Source of the DNA: Polaromonas sp. YR568
GTDB lineage: Bacteria; Pseudomonadota; Gammaproteobacteria; Burkholderiales; Burkholderiaceae
Direction of reading: 5' to 3'
Assembly (NCBI GenBank): GCA_945871335.1
Contig: CAMBWM010000177.1
Span: 1-5,159, forward strand
DNA length: 5,159 nt
Both the position numbers and the translations under genes were made by a program. Within the stretch, counting starts at the first letter, position 1. Every line of letters begins with the position of its first letter. This document shows positions 1 to 5,159 of this stretch, in pieces. The notes below the pieces were generated by a model. It was not told the origin of the DNA. It did not search any database and saw only the letters and a program-made list of their open reading frames with translations.

Positions 1-414
1 CAGCAGCGATGCATTGGTTGTGAGTGTGATGTCCAAGGGCTGCCCACCCGGCGTCTGGATTTTGGCCAACATCCCGATCAGCACTTCCAGGTGCTTGCGC
101 AGCAGCGGCTCGCCACCCGTCAGGCGGATTTTCTCGACGCCGTGGGCGATAAACACCTTGGTCAGGCGGGTGATTTCTTCAAAGCTCAGCAGCGAGCTTT
201 GCGGCAAAAATGCGTAGTCCTTGTCAAATACCTCGCGCGGCATGCAGTAGCTGCAGCGGAAGTTGCAGCGATCCGTCACGCTGATGCGCAGGTCTCGAAG
301 TGGCCTGGCCAGGGTGTCGGCCAACAGGCCTGTGGGCGCGACCATTTCGGCCGGAACCAGAGGCACACGGCTGGCGTAGCGAATATCGGCAATGGGGATG
401 ATTTTGTCTGTCAT
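1..414 (-). CDS. moaA: GTP 3',8-cyclase MoaA, N-terminal part (partial at left edge)
   Basis: MoaA is a cytosolic radical-SAM enzyme that, with MoaC, converts GTP to cyclic pyranopterin monophosphate, the first step of molybdenum cofactor synthesis. Reading the minus strand from the ATG at 414-412 gives 138 uninterrupted codons to the window edge. The radical-SAM cluster motif CxxxCxxC is visible as C50, C54 and C57 ([11 protein letters not shown]), preceded by the family-typical LRISVTD. It is followed by a [17 protein letters not shown] stretch and the SAM-contacting GGEP motif at residues 100-103 ([10 protein letters not shown]), then a TTN at 133-135. About 38 residues precede the core, a longer leader than in many MoaA proteins but common in betaproteobacteria. 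The C-terminal half, including the second Fe-S cluster and the GG tail, lies outside the window. A weak TGAGA ribosome-binding site sits five bases before the ATG. A second ATG at 418-416 is out of frame. The identification is secure; only completeness is unknown. Confidence 0.95.
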   Translation of the reverse strand, partial: MTDKIIPIADIRYASRVPLVPAEMVAPTGLLADTLARPLRDLRISVTDRCNFRCSYCMPREVFDKDYAFLPQSSLLSFEEITRLTKVFIAHGVEKIRLTGGEPLLRKHLEVLIGMLAKIQTPGGQPLDITLTTNASLL

Positions 415-737
415 GCATGTCTCAATGGACTGAATTTACCTCATTGCGCAGCATTGGCCACGTCCAGGGCTGTCGATAAGCGTCCCAGGCTTCGCCCCTC
501 AGCGCCTTCCGAGGGAATAAGCAACCCGCTGCAAGATGCTTGGGGTGTATTGGCGATGTAATTCAGTTGCATAAGTCTATTTTGCGCCCTTCGCATGCCT
601 CAAGCCTGAATCTGCTGGCCAACTGCTACGCTGAAAAAAGCATCGTATTTGCAAAGTATTACCATGGCGGGCAACATCTTTCAGCCATGGCAGTCTGCGC
701 CTGGCCAACTTTTCACCCTAACCGTCTTTTTAGTCAC
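415..737. other. Divergent intergenic region between moaA and the aldehyde dehydrogenase gene
   Basis: These 323 bases separate two genes transcribed away from each other, so both promoters should lie here. I see no convincing protein gene. The dehydrogenase frame stays open upstream to an ATG at 540, but the 66 extra residues resemble no aldehyde dehydrogenase N-terminus, and they have no homologous look to me. The moaA-proximal part (about 420-540) is G+C rich, with short hairpin potential such as GGC-TTC-GCC near 490. The dehydrogenase-proximal part is more A+T rich (about 565-660). TTGCAA at 649-654, followed 17 bases later by CAACAT, is only a weak sigma70-like match, so I do not call a promoter. 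An inverted repeat at 662-690 is listed separately. Confidence 0.7.
662..690. promoter_or_regulatory. Inverted repeat CCATGGC / GCCATGG, candidate operator
   Basis: CCATGGC at 662-668 is mirrored exactly by GCCATGG at 684-690 with a 15-base spacer. Each arm itself contains the palindrome CCATGG, and the arm centres are 23 bases apart, roughly two helical turns. The repeat lies 48-76 bases before the dehydrogenase ATG, where an operator or a leader hairpin would be expected. It has no match to a regulator site I recognise and no regulator gene is in view. A 7-bp repeat could also arise by chance. Confidence 0.25.
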
Positions 738-2210
738 ATGAAAACCATTCAATCTTTCAAAGCCCGTAGCGGCGCAGCTTTTGGTGCTCCTCTTCCAGCC
801 TCCACCGAAGCCCAGGTCGATGCCGCCGCCGAGGCTGCAGCTGCCGCATTTGGCGACTGGTCTGCCAGCGCCGGCAGCGTGCGTGCAGCCTTGCTGCGCG
901 GCCTGGCGAGCGCCCTAGAAGCTGATCGCGAAGGCCTGGTCCCGCTGGCCGACGAAGAAACTGCCCTGAGCCCCGTGCGCCTGAATGGTGAGCTGGACCG
1001 CACGACTTTTCAGCTGCGCCGCTTTGCGGACATGGCCGAACGTGGTGAGGTCTTCAAGTTCACCGATGACCCGGCCGTGGCCGGCGGCCCGCCAGTTGGC
1101 CACCCGGCCATGGTGCGTGTGCGCGTGCCCCTGGGCCCGGTGGCCATGTTCTCGGCCAGCAATTTCCCGTTTGCCTTTTCTGTGCTCGGCGGCGACACAG
1201 CCTCCGCGCTGGCTGCCGGTTGCCCGGTCGTCATCAAGGCGCATTCGGGTCATCTGCATTTGTCGAACCGCGTGTTTGGTTTGATCCAGCAAGTGCTTAA
1301 GGCGCAGGATTTGCCGGCAGGCCTGATCGGCATGATCCAGGGTGGTGGCTCAGACGTCGGCGTGCGCCTGGTGCAGCACCCGGCAATCGCCGCAGGCGCT
1401 TTCACCGGCTCAACCCGTGGCGGTGCTGCCTTGCAAGCTGTTGCCAATGCGCGGCCGCGGCCCATTCCGTTTTACGGCGAACTCGGTTCGATCAACCCTG
1501 TGGTGGCGCTGCCTGGCGTCCTGGCAGCACGCGGCGCTGAACTGGCGAGCACACTCGCCAGCTCGATCTCACTCGGTTGCGGGCAGTTTTGCACCAGCCC
1601 CGGCGTGATTGTGCTGCTCAAGGATGCCGCCAGCGATGCCTTTGTGGCGAGTTTGCTCACCGCCCTGGCTGCGCAAAAGCCGCACGCCATGCTGACCCCC
1701 GCCATGCGCAGCGCCTTTGACGCAGGTGTGGCTCACATGATCAAGGCCGGCGTCAAGGCGCTGCTGCATGAAGAAGGCACTCCAGAGGCGCCGCGCCCCT
1801 TTCTGGCAGAGGTCTCGGCTCAGGCGTTCATTGCCAAGACGGCCTTGCACGACGAGGTTTTCGGTCCATCCAGCCTGATTGTGCGAGCCGACAACGCCAC
1901 CCAGGTTCTAGATGTCCTGCGCGCTGTGGCCGGTAGCCTGACAGTGACGATTTGGGGGGCAGACACCGACAACGCAGAAGCACGCCTTTTGGTGCGCCAG
2001 GCCACCCAGGTCGCCGGGCGGGTGCTGTTTGCCGGCGTGCCAACCGGCGTGGCTGTGACGGCCGCTCAGCAACATGGTGGCCCATGGCCGTCGTCCACAC
2101 AAGCCATGACCACCTCGGTCGGCGATGCCGCCATAGACCGCTTTTTGCGCCCGGTCGCCCTGCAAGACGCACCGGCCTGGTTGCTACAGCGCCAAGGCCA
2201 GCCCTGCTGA
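738..2210 (+). CDS. Aldehyde dehydrogenase, alpha-ketoglutaric semialdehyde (2,5-dioxovalerate) dehydrogenase type
   Basis: This is a cytosolic NAD(P)-dependent aldehyde dehydrogenase of 490 residues. Its closest family pattern is alpha-ketoglutaric semialdehyde dehydrogenase, which oxidises 2,5-dioxopentanoate to alpha-ketoglutarate at the end of pentose-acid and hexarate catabolism. Visible elements in order are: N142 in SASNFPFAFS (oxyanion/cofactor region), GGDTASALAAGCPVVIKAHS at 151-170 with cofactor-contacting K167, FTGS at 222-225, general base E248 in FYGELGSINPV, catalytic C285 in GCGQFCTSPG, EVFGP at 373-377, and the family-typical PTGVAVTAAQQHGGPWPSST near 435-453. All catalytic residues are present. 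The ATG at 738 is chosen because the aldehyde dehydrogenase-like N-terminus begins there, although no clear Shine-Dalgarno sequence precedes it. In-frame ATGs at 540 and 687 would add sequence unlike the family. The protein is slightly shorter than the roughly 525 residues usual for the family and seems to lack the short N-terminal hairpin. The gene is divergent from moaA and convergent with the Bug/tarD operon. The exact substrate is inferred; related fatty or sugar aldehydes are possible. Confidence 0.88.
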   Translation: MKTIQSFKARSGAAFGAPLPASTEAQVDAAAEAAAAAFGDWSASAGSVRAALLRGLASALEADREGLVPLADEETALSPVRLNGELDRTTFQLRRFADMAERGEVFKFTDDPAVAGGPPVGHPAMVRVRVPLGPVAMFSASNFPFAFSVLGGDTASALAAGCPVVIKAHSGHLHLSNRVFGLIQQVLKAQDLPAGLIGMIQGGGSDVGVRLVQHPAIAAGAFTGSTRGGAALQAVANARPRPIPFYGELGSINPVVALPGVLAARGAELASTLASSISLGCGQFCTSPGVIVLLKDAASDAFVASLLTALAAQKPHAMLTPAMRSAFDAGVAHMIKAGVKALLHEEGTPEAPRPFLAEVSAQAFIAKTALHDEVFGPSSLIVRADNATQVLDVLRAVAGSLTVTIWGADTDNAEARLLVRQATQVAGRVLFAGVPTGVAVTAAQQHGGPWPSSTQAMTTSVGDAAIDRFLRPVALQDAPAWLLQRQGQPC

Positions 2211-2241
2211 GCGGCTGAAGCCATCAAGTACCAGATTGCAG

Positions 2242-2273
2242 ACTTGCCCCATGCCGTGAAACAGGGGGCAAGT
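2242..2273. terminator. Inverted repeat in convergent gap, probable bidirectional terminator
   Basis: ACTTGCCCC at 2242-2250 pairs perfectly with GGGGCAAGT at 2265-2273, giving a 9-bp G+C-rich stem with a 14-base loop. It begins 32 bases after the dehydrogenase stop and 11 bases after the Bug gene stop on the other strand, in the middle of a 73-base convergent gap. Neither side has a good T-tract, so it is not a textbook intrinsic terminator. It could act as a weak terminator, as a 3'-end stabilising hairpin, or together with Rho. Confidence 0.5.
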
Positions 2274-2283
2274 ACTGACTGGT

Positions 2284-3261
2284 TTATTGCGATTTGATAC
2301 CGGCCGTCTTGATGACCTTGGTCCAGAGTATTTCTTCACTCTTGACGAATTCGGTGTAGTGCTTGGAGCCTTGGGTGGGCACCACAAAACCGTTGGATTC
2401 CATACGCTGCTTGATGGCTGGAGAAAGCATGGCCTGTGACATTGCGGCTTCGAGTTTGTCAGTCACGGCTTGCGGCACGCCCTTGGGCACAGACAAGCCC
2501 GACCATGACAGCGCTTCAAAGCCTTTGTAGCCAGACTCCGCAACGGTGGGCACGTCCGGGTAAAGCGGGTTGCGCTGGGCACTGCTAACAGCCAGAGCCC
2601 TTAACTTGCCGGCCTTGACGTGCTGCAAAGCAACGTCTTGGTTGATGAACATCAGCTTGATGGTGCCGCCCAGCATGTCCGTCATCATCGGGCCGCCGCC
2701 CCGGTAAGGAATACCCAGCATGAAGATACCAGCGGTCTGCTTGAACTGCTCCATAGCCATATGACCTGAGGCTGCGGGCGTGTAACCGTAGTCCAATTTG
2801 CCGGGGTTTTTCTTGGCGAAGTCGACCAGGTCCTTCAGTGTCTTGAAGGGCGTTTCCGGATACACCACCAGCACATTCGGGCCGGAGTGAATTTGAGAGA
2901 TGTGGACGAAGTCGGTGTTGGAGTTGTACTTGGGCTTCGGATCCAATCCATGGGCCACGGCGTTTTGGCCCACGCCGGTCATCACGATCGTGTAACCGTC
3001 TGGTGTTGCTTTGAGGGCGCGCTCGGTACCGATCACGCCGCCGGCGCCACCGATGTTTTCGACCACAAAGGGCTGTTTGAGTATCTTGCCGAGTTCTTCG
3101 GCAGCCATGCGACCCATGATGTCGCTGGTACCACCCGGCGGAAATGGCACGATGAACTTGACCGGCTTGTTCGGGTAGTCGGACTGGGCCAGTACGGACA
3201 GCGGCAGTGCAGCACCAAGGCTTGCAATCACGGAGAGACTGATGAGGGTTCTGCGAATCAT
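2284..3261 (-). CDS. Bug-family periplasmic solute-binding protein (tripartite tricarboxylate transporter receptor, TctC-like)
   Basis: This 325-residue secreted receptor belongs to the Bug/TctC family, whose members bind carboxylates and related small molecules in the periplasm and usually deliver them to a TctA/TctB membrane pair. An N-terminal signal peptide is clear: basic MIRR, a hydrophobic stretch to about residue 22, and likely cleavage after VLA at 25. The mature part begins with the family pattern YPNKPVKFIVPFPPGGTSD, where the PGG loop and D47 line the ligand pocket. It continues with GGAGGVIGTERALKATPDGYT (71-91), IPYRGGGPMMTDMLGG (184-199) and LYPDVPTVAESGYKGFE (233-249). The length is normal and the frame intact. 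The start is supported by a strong ribosome-binding site. The gene follows tarD by 49 bases on the same strand, so co-transcription is likely and a tartrate-like dicarboxylate is a reasonable ligand guess. No tctA or tctB lies nearby, so it is an orphan receptor here. Ligands of Bug proteins cannot be read reliably from sequence. Confidence 0.93.
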   Translation of the reverse strand: MIRRTLISLSVIASLGAALPLSVLAQSDYPNKPVKFIVPFPPGGTSDIMGRMAAEELGKILKQPFVVENIGGAGGVIGTERALKATPDGYTIVMTGVGQNAVAHGLDPKPKYNSNTDFVHISQIHSGPNVLVVYPETPFKTLKDLVDFAKKNPGKLDYGYTPAASGHMAMEQFKQTAGIFMLGIPYRGGGPMMTDMLGGTIKLMFINQDVALQHVKAGKLRALAVSSAQRNPLYPDVPTVAESGYKGFEALSWSGLSVPKGVPQAVTDKLEAAMSQAMLSPAIKQRMESNGFVVPTQGSKHYTEFVKSEEILWTKVIKTAGIKSQ

Positions 3262-3267
3262 GAAATG

Positions 3268-3275
3268 TCTCCTTA
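3268..3275 (-). promoter_or_regulatory. Strong ribosome-binding site of the Bug receptor gene
   Basis: On the minus strand TAAGGAGA lies six bases before the ATG at 3261-3259, a near-ideal Shine-Dalgarno match and spacing. It fixes the start of the receptor gene just before its signal peptide. It contrasts with tarD and the dehydrogenase gene, neither of which has a recognisable site. Confidence 0.85.
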
Positions 3276-3310
3276 AAATTAAATTAACCCATGTCAGGCA
3301 CGATGAACAA

Positions 3311-4477
3311 TCAGCTGGCGAGCTGACGCATCACGCTGATCAGGTCTGACTTGCCCTCGAAACCAATGCCTGGCAACGGCGGCAGGTTGACATGGCCATT
3401 TTGCACTTTGACGCCATCGGGAAAACCCCCAAAGGGCTGGAACAGGTCCGGGTAACTTTCGTTGCCGCCCAGTCCCAGGCCGGCGGCAATGGCCAGTGAC
3501 ATTTGGTGGCCGCCGTGTGGAATACAGCGCGTCGGTGACCAGCCGTTGTCCTTGAGCATGTCCAGCGTGCGCAGGTACTCCACCAGTCCGTAGCTCAGGG
3601 CGCAGTCAAACTGCAACCAATCGCGGTCGGGGCGCATGCCGCCGTGGCGGATCAGGTTGCGGGCGTCCTGCATCGAGAACAGGTTTTCCCCGGTGGCCAT
3701 AGGGCCTTGGTAGACCTCGCCGAGTTTGGCTTGCAGCTCGTAGTCAAGCGGGTCGCCGGCTTCCTCGTACCAGAACAGCGGGTATTGCGACATTGCGCGG
3801 CCGTAGGCAATGGCCGTGGGCAGGTCAAAGCGGCCATTGGCGTCCACCGCCAGATGCTGGCCGGGACCGAGGATCTTGAGCACCGATTCGATGCGCTCGC
3901 AATCATTGGCCAGCGAGGCGCCGCCGATCTTCATCTTGACCACCGAGTAGCCGCGTTCGAGGTAACTGGTCATCTCACGTTGCAACTGCTCAATGCCTTT
4001 GCCGGGGTAGTAATAACCACCGGCCGCGTAAACAAAAACACGCGGGTTGGGCGTGCCCTTGCCGTAGCGTTCGGCCAGCAATTGAAAGAGAGGTTTGCTT
4101 TCGATCTTGGCCACAGCGTCCCACACCGCCATGTCGATAGTGCCAACAGCCACAGAGCGCTCGCCGTGACCGCCCGGTTTTTCGTTGGTCATCATGTGGG
4201 CCCAGATCTTATGCGGGTCCAGGTTGTCGCCGCTGTCGCTCAACAAGGACTCTGACGTCGCCTCAAGCAGGCGCGGTAAAAAGCGTTCGCGTATCAGCCC
4301 ACCCTGGCCGTAGCGGCCGTTGGAATTGAAGCCGTAGCCCACCACCGGCTTGCCGTCCCGGATCACGTCCGTTACCACCGCCACCAGGCTGAGGGTCATC
4401 TTCGAGAAGTCGATGTATGCATTGCGGATGTCCGACTTGATCGGGAGCGTGGATTCAAGGATATTGACGATTTTCAT
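3311..4477 (-). CDS. tarD: D-tartrate dehydratase-like enzyme of the enolase superfamily
   Basis: This 388-residue cytosolic enzyme of the mandelate racemase/enolase superfamily closely resembles, from memory, the Bradyrhizobium D-tartrate dehydratase TarD (EC 4.2.1.81), which makes oxaloacetate from D-tartrate. Shared blocks include IRNAYIDFSKMT (18-28), GYGFNSNGRYGQGGLIRERF (47-66), NEKPGGHGERSVAVGTIDMA (98-117) and VYAAGGYYYPGKG (149-161). The barrel shows the KxK motif K181-M-K183. The three Mg ligands are D212 (VDANG), E238 (WYEE) and E264 (ATGEN). D291 and H321 (CIPHGGH) form the expected Asp-His dyad, and K100 matches a lysine I recall as active-site in TarD. All catalytic residues are intact. 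The start at 4477 gives the family's length; a longer in-frame GTG at 4570 lies inside the upstream terminator and would add an unrelated 31 residues. No Shine-Dalgarno sequence precedes the ATG; instead there is a pyrimidine-rich tract. It is the first gene of an apparent operon with the Bug receptor. The D-tartrate assignment rests on resemblance; another acid sugar is possible. Confidence 0.9.
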   Translation of the reverse strand: MKIVNILESTLPIKSDIRNAYIDFSKMTLSLVAVVTDVIRDGKPVVGYGFNSNGRYGQGGLIRERFLPRLLEATSESLLSDSGDNLDPHKIWAHMMTNEKPGGHGERSVAVGTIDMAVWDAVAKIESKPLFQLLAERYGKGTPNPRVFVYAAGGYYYPGKGIEQLQREMTSYLERGYSVVKMKIGGASLANDCERIESVLKILGPGQHLAVDANGRFDLPTAIAYGRAMSQYPLFWYEEAGDPLDYELQAKLGEVYQGPMATGENLFSMQDARNLIRHGGMRPDRDWLQFDCALSYGLVEYLRTLDMLKDNGWSPTRCIPHGGHQMSLAIAAGLGLGGNESYPDLFQPFGGFPDGVKVQNGHVNLPPLPGIGFEGKSDLISVMRQLAS

Positions 4478-4531
4478 GGGGCAGGGTGGAGGGAGAAAAA
4501 AGAAAGCGTTCAGCGCGGCAGGGAGGCGCGC

Positions 4532-4546
4532 GGTGATCTTGTCACA
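4532..4546 (-). promoter_or_regulatory. Dyad TGTGA-N5-TCACC upstream of tarD, possible regulator site
   Basis: Read on the minus strand, this stretch is TGTGACAAGATCACC: a GTGA/TCAC dyad about 55-70 bases before the tarD ATG. It resembles a CRP/FNR-type site, but the spacer is five bases rather than the usual six for TGTGA-N6-TCACA, and the arms are only four bases. It sits in the only stretch between the hppA terminator and tarD where a promoter could lie. This is weak evidence. Confidence 0.2.
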
Positions 4547-4553
4547 GGGGCTG

Positions 4554-4590
4554 AAAAAAACCACCCTCACTGGCGGTGGGGTGGTTTTTT
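4554..4590. terminator. Intrinsic terminator downstream of hppA, symmetric in both directions
   Basis: A run of seven A at 4554-4560 and CCACCC at 4561-4566 pair with GGGTGG at 4579-4584 and six T at 4585-4590. CAC/GTG (4568-4570 with 4576-4578) extends the stem after one bulged T and closes a five-base TGGCG loop. On the minus strand this is a G+C-rich hairpin followed by seven T, starting 29 bases after the hppA stop, so it is a textbook Rho-independent terminator for hppA. The A-tract and T-tract make it equally plausible on the plus strand, though no plus-strand gene ends here. It implies that tarD, which begins 77 bases further on, needs its own promoter or read-through. Confidence 0.9.
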
Positions 4591-4619
4591 ATGAGCCCGC
4601 CGGTTCGGGCCAGCGCTGT

Positions 4620-5159
4620 TTAACCGCCGTGGAACTTCATCATCAATGGCACGATGAGCAGGGCCACGATGTTGATGATCTTGATCAGCGGGTTCACAGC
4701 CGGGCCGGCGGTGTCTTTGTAGGGGTCGCCCACGGTGTCGCCGGTGACGGCGGCTTTGTGTGCTTCTGAGCCTTTGCCGCCGTGGTTACCGTCTTCAATG
4801 TACTTTTTGGCGTTGTCCCAGGCACCGCCGCCGGTGCACATGGAAATGGCGACAAACAGGCCGGTGACGATGGTGCCCATCAGCAGGCCGCCCAATGCTT
4901 TGGGGCCAAGCAGCAGGCCAACCAGAATCGGCACCACCACGGGCAGCAGCGACGGAATGATCATTTCCTTGATGGCGGAGGTGGTCAGCATGTCTACCGC
5001 AGCGCTGTAGTCAGGCTTGCGTTTGCCGGCCATGATCTCACCGTCAGCAAACTGGCGGCGCACTTCCACCACGACTGAGCCCGCAGCGCGGCCCACGGCT
5101 TCCATGGCCATGGCGCCGAACAGGTAGGGAATCAAACCGCCTATAAACAAGCCGACGAT
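4620..5159 (-). CDS. hppA: Membrane-bound ion-translocating pyrophosphatase, C-terminal part (partial at right edge)
   Basis: Membrane pyrophosphatases hydrolyse pyrophosphate and use the energy to pump H+ (or Na+) across the cytoplasmic membrane. The visible 179 residues are the C-terminus of a protein normally around 700 residues, with the start beyond the window. They show a membrane segment with [20 protein letters not shown] and then the cytosolic linker [20 protein letters not shown]. Two further hydrophobic segments follow (roughly residues 64-90 and 92-107), with [17 protein letters not shown] next. The catalytic signature [19 protein letters not shown] at about 140-158 carries Asp residues and a Lys that bind Mg-pyrophosphate in this family. 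A final hydrophobic helix ends in KFHGG. The frame is intact and the stop is TAA at 4622-4620. The residues that separate K+-dependent from K+-independent enzymes lie upstream, outside the window, so the ion and potassium requirement cannot be decided. A strong terminator follows, so it is probably not co-transcribed with tarD. Confidence 0.95.
   Translation of the reverse strand: MVGLFIGGLIPYLFGAMAMEAVGRAAGSVVVEVRRQFADGEIMAGKRKPDYSAAVDMLTTSAIKEMIIPSLLPVVVPILVGLLLGPKALGGLLMGTIVTGLFVAISMCTGGGAWDNAKKYIEDGNHGGKGSEAHKAAVTGDTVGDPYKDTAGPAVNPLIKIINIVALLIVPLMMKFHGG

Noticed and set aside
224..418. Minus-strand frame starting at the ATG 418-416
   Set aside because: It is out of frame with moaA and only reads a shifted version of the cysteine-motif region.
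91..561. 156-codon open frame on the plus strand, antisense to moaA
   Set aside because: The minus strand encodes unmistakable MoaA with its cysteine motif and GGEP. The plus-strand translation is an unstructured shadow.
649..677. TTGCAA and CAACAT, 17 bases apart, as a promoter of the dehydrogenase gene
   Set aside because: The spacing fits, but the -10 element matches only half of the consensus, too weak to call.
2887..3276. 129-codon open frame antisense to the Bug receptor gene
   Set aside because: It is a shadow of the receptor coding sequence, with no family resemblance and no independent support.
3644..4255. 203-codon open frame on the plus strand, antisense to tarD
   Set aside because: It lies wholly within the strongly supported tarD coding region. 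Its translation resembles no family I know, and such frames are common opposite G+C-rich genes.
4478..4570. N-terminal extension of tarD to a GTG at 4570
   Set aside because: The extension would start inside the hppA terminator hairpin, and its 31 residues have no counterpart in TarD-like proteins.

Overview
The window looks like a chromosomal segment of a betaproteobacterium, probably a Burkholderiales/Comamonadaceae-type organism. This is inferred from the G+C-rich codon use, a Bug-family (tripartite tricarboxylate transporter type) solute receptor, and the sequence style of MoaA and the membrane pyrophosphatase. I could not run a database search, so the taxon is an inference.

Layout from left to right. 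(1) Positions 1-414, minus strand: the N-terminal part of moaA (GTP 3',8-cyclase, molybdenum cofactor synthesis), running off the left edge. (2) 415-737: a 323-base intergenic region shared by moaA and the divergent next gene. It has no convincing gene but contains a small inverted repeat. (3) 738-2210, plus strand: an aldehyde dehydrogenase of the alpha-ketoglutaric semialdehyde (2,5-dioxovalerate) dehydrogenase type. (4) 2211-2283: a short convergent gap with a 9-bp-stem inverted repeat that probably ends transcription from both sides. (5) 4477-2284, minus strand: a likely two-gene operon. An enolase-superfamily acid-sugar dehydratase closely resembling D-tartrate dehydratase (tarD) comes first, followed 49 bases later by a Bug-type periplasmic solute-binding protein. 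(6) 4554-4590: a strong, nearly symmetric intrinsic terminator. (7) 4620-5159, minus strand: the C-terminal part of hppA, the membrane ion-translocating pyrophosphatase, running off the right edge.

Functionally, three catabolic genes sit between two housekeeping-type genes (moaA and hppA). The Bug protein would capture a carboxylate in the periplasm and TarD would dehydrate a tartrate-like acid to oxaloacetate. The divergently placed dehydrogenase would oxidise alpha-ketoglutarate semialdehyde, the late intermediate of pentose and hexarate acid pathways, to alpha-ketoglutarate. Both enzymes feed the TCA cycle, so the segment reads as a small sugar-acid/dicarboxylate utilisation locus. No TctA/TctB membrane subunits and no regulator are visible in the window. 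I found no CRISPR array, insertion sequence, tRNA, rRNA or phage gene, and nothing that clearly amounts to an undescribed system. The points worth a second look are the substrate of the locus, the tarD start with no Shine-Dalgarno sequence just downstream of the hppA terminator, and several candidate regulatory repeats.
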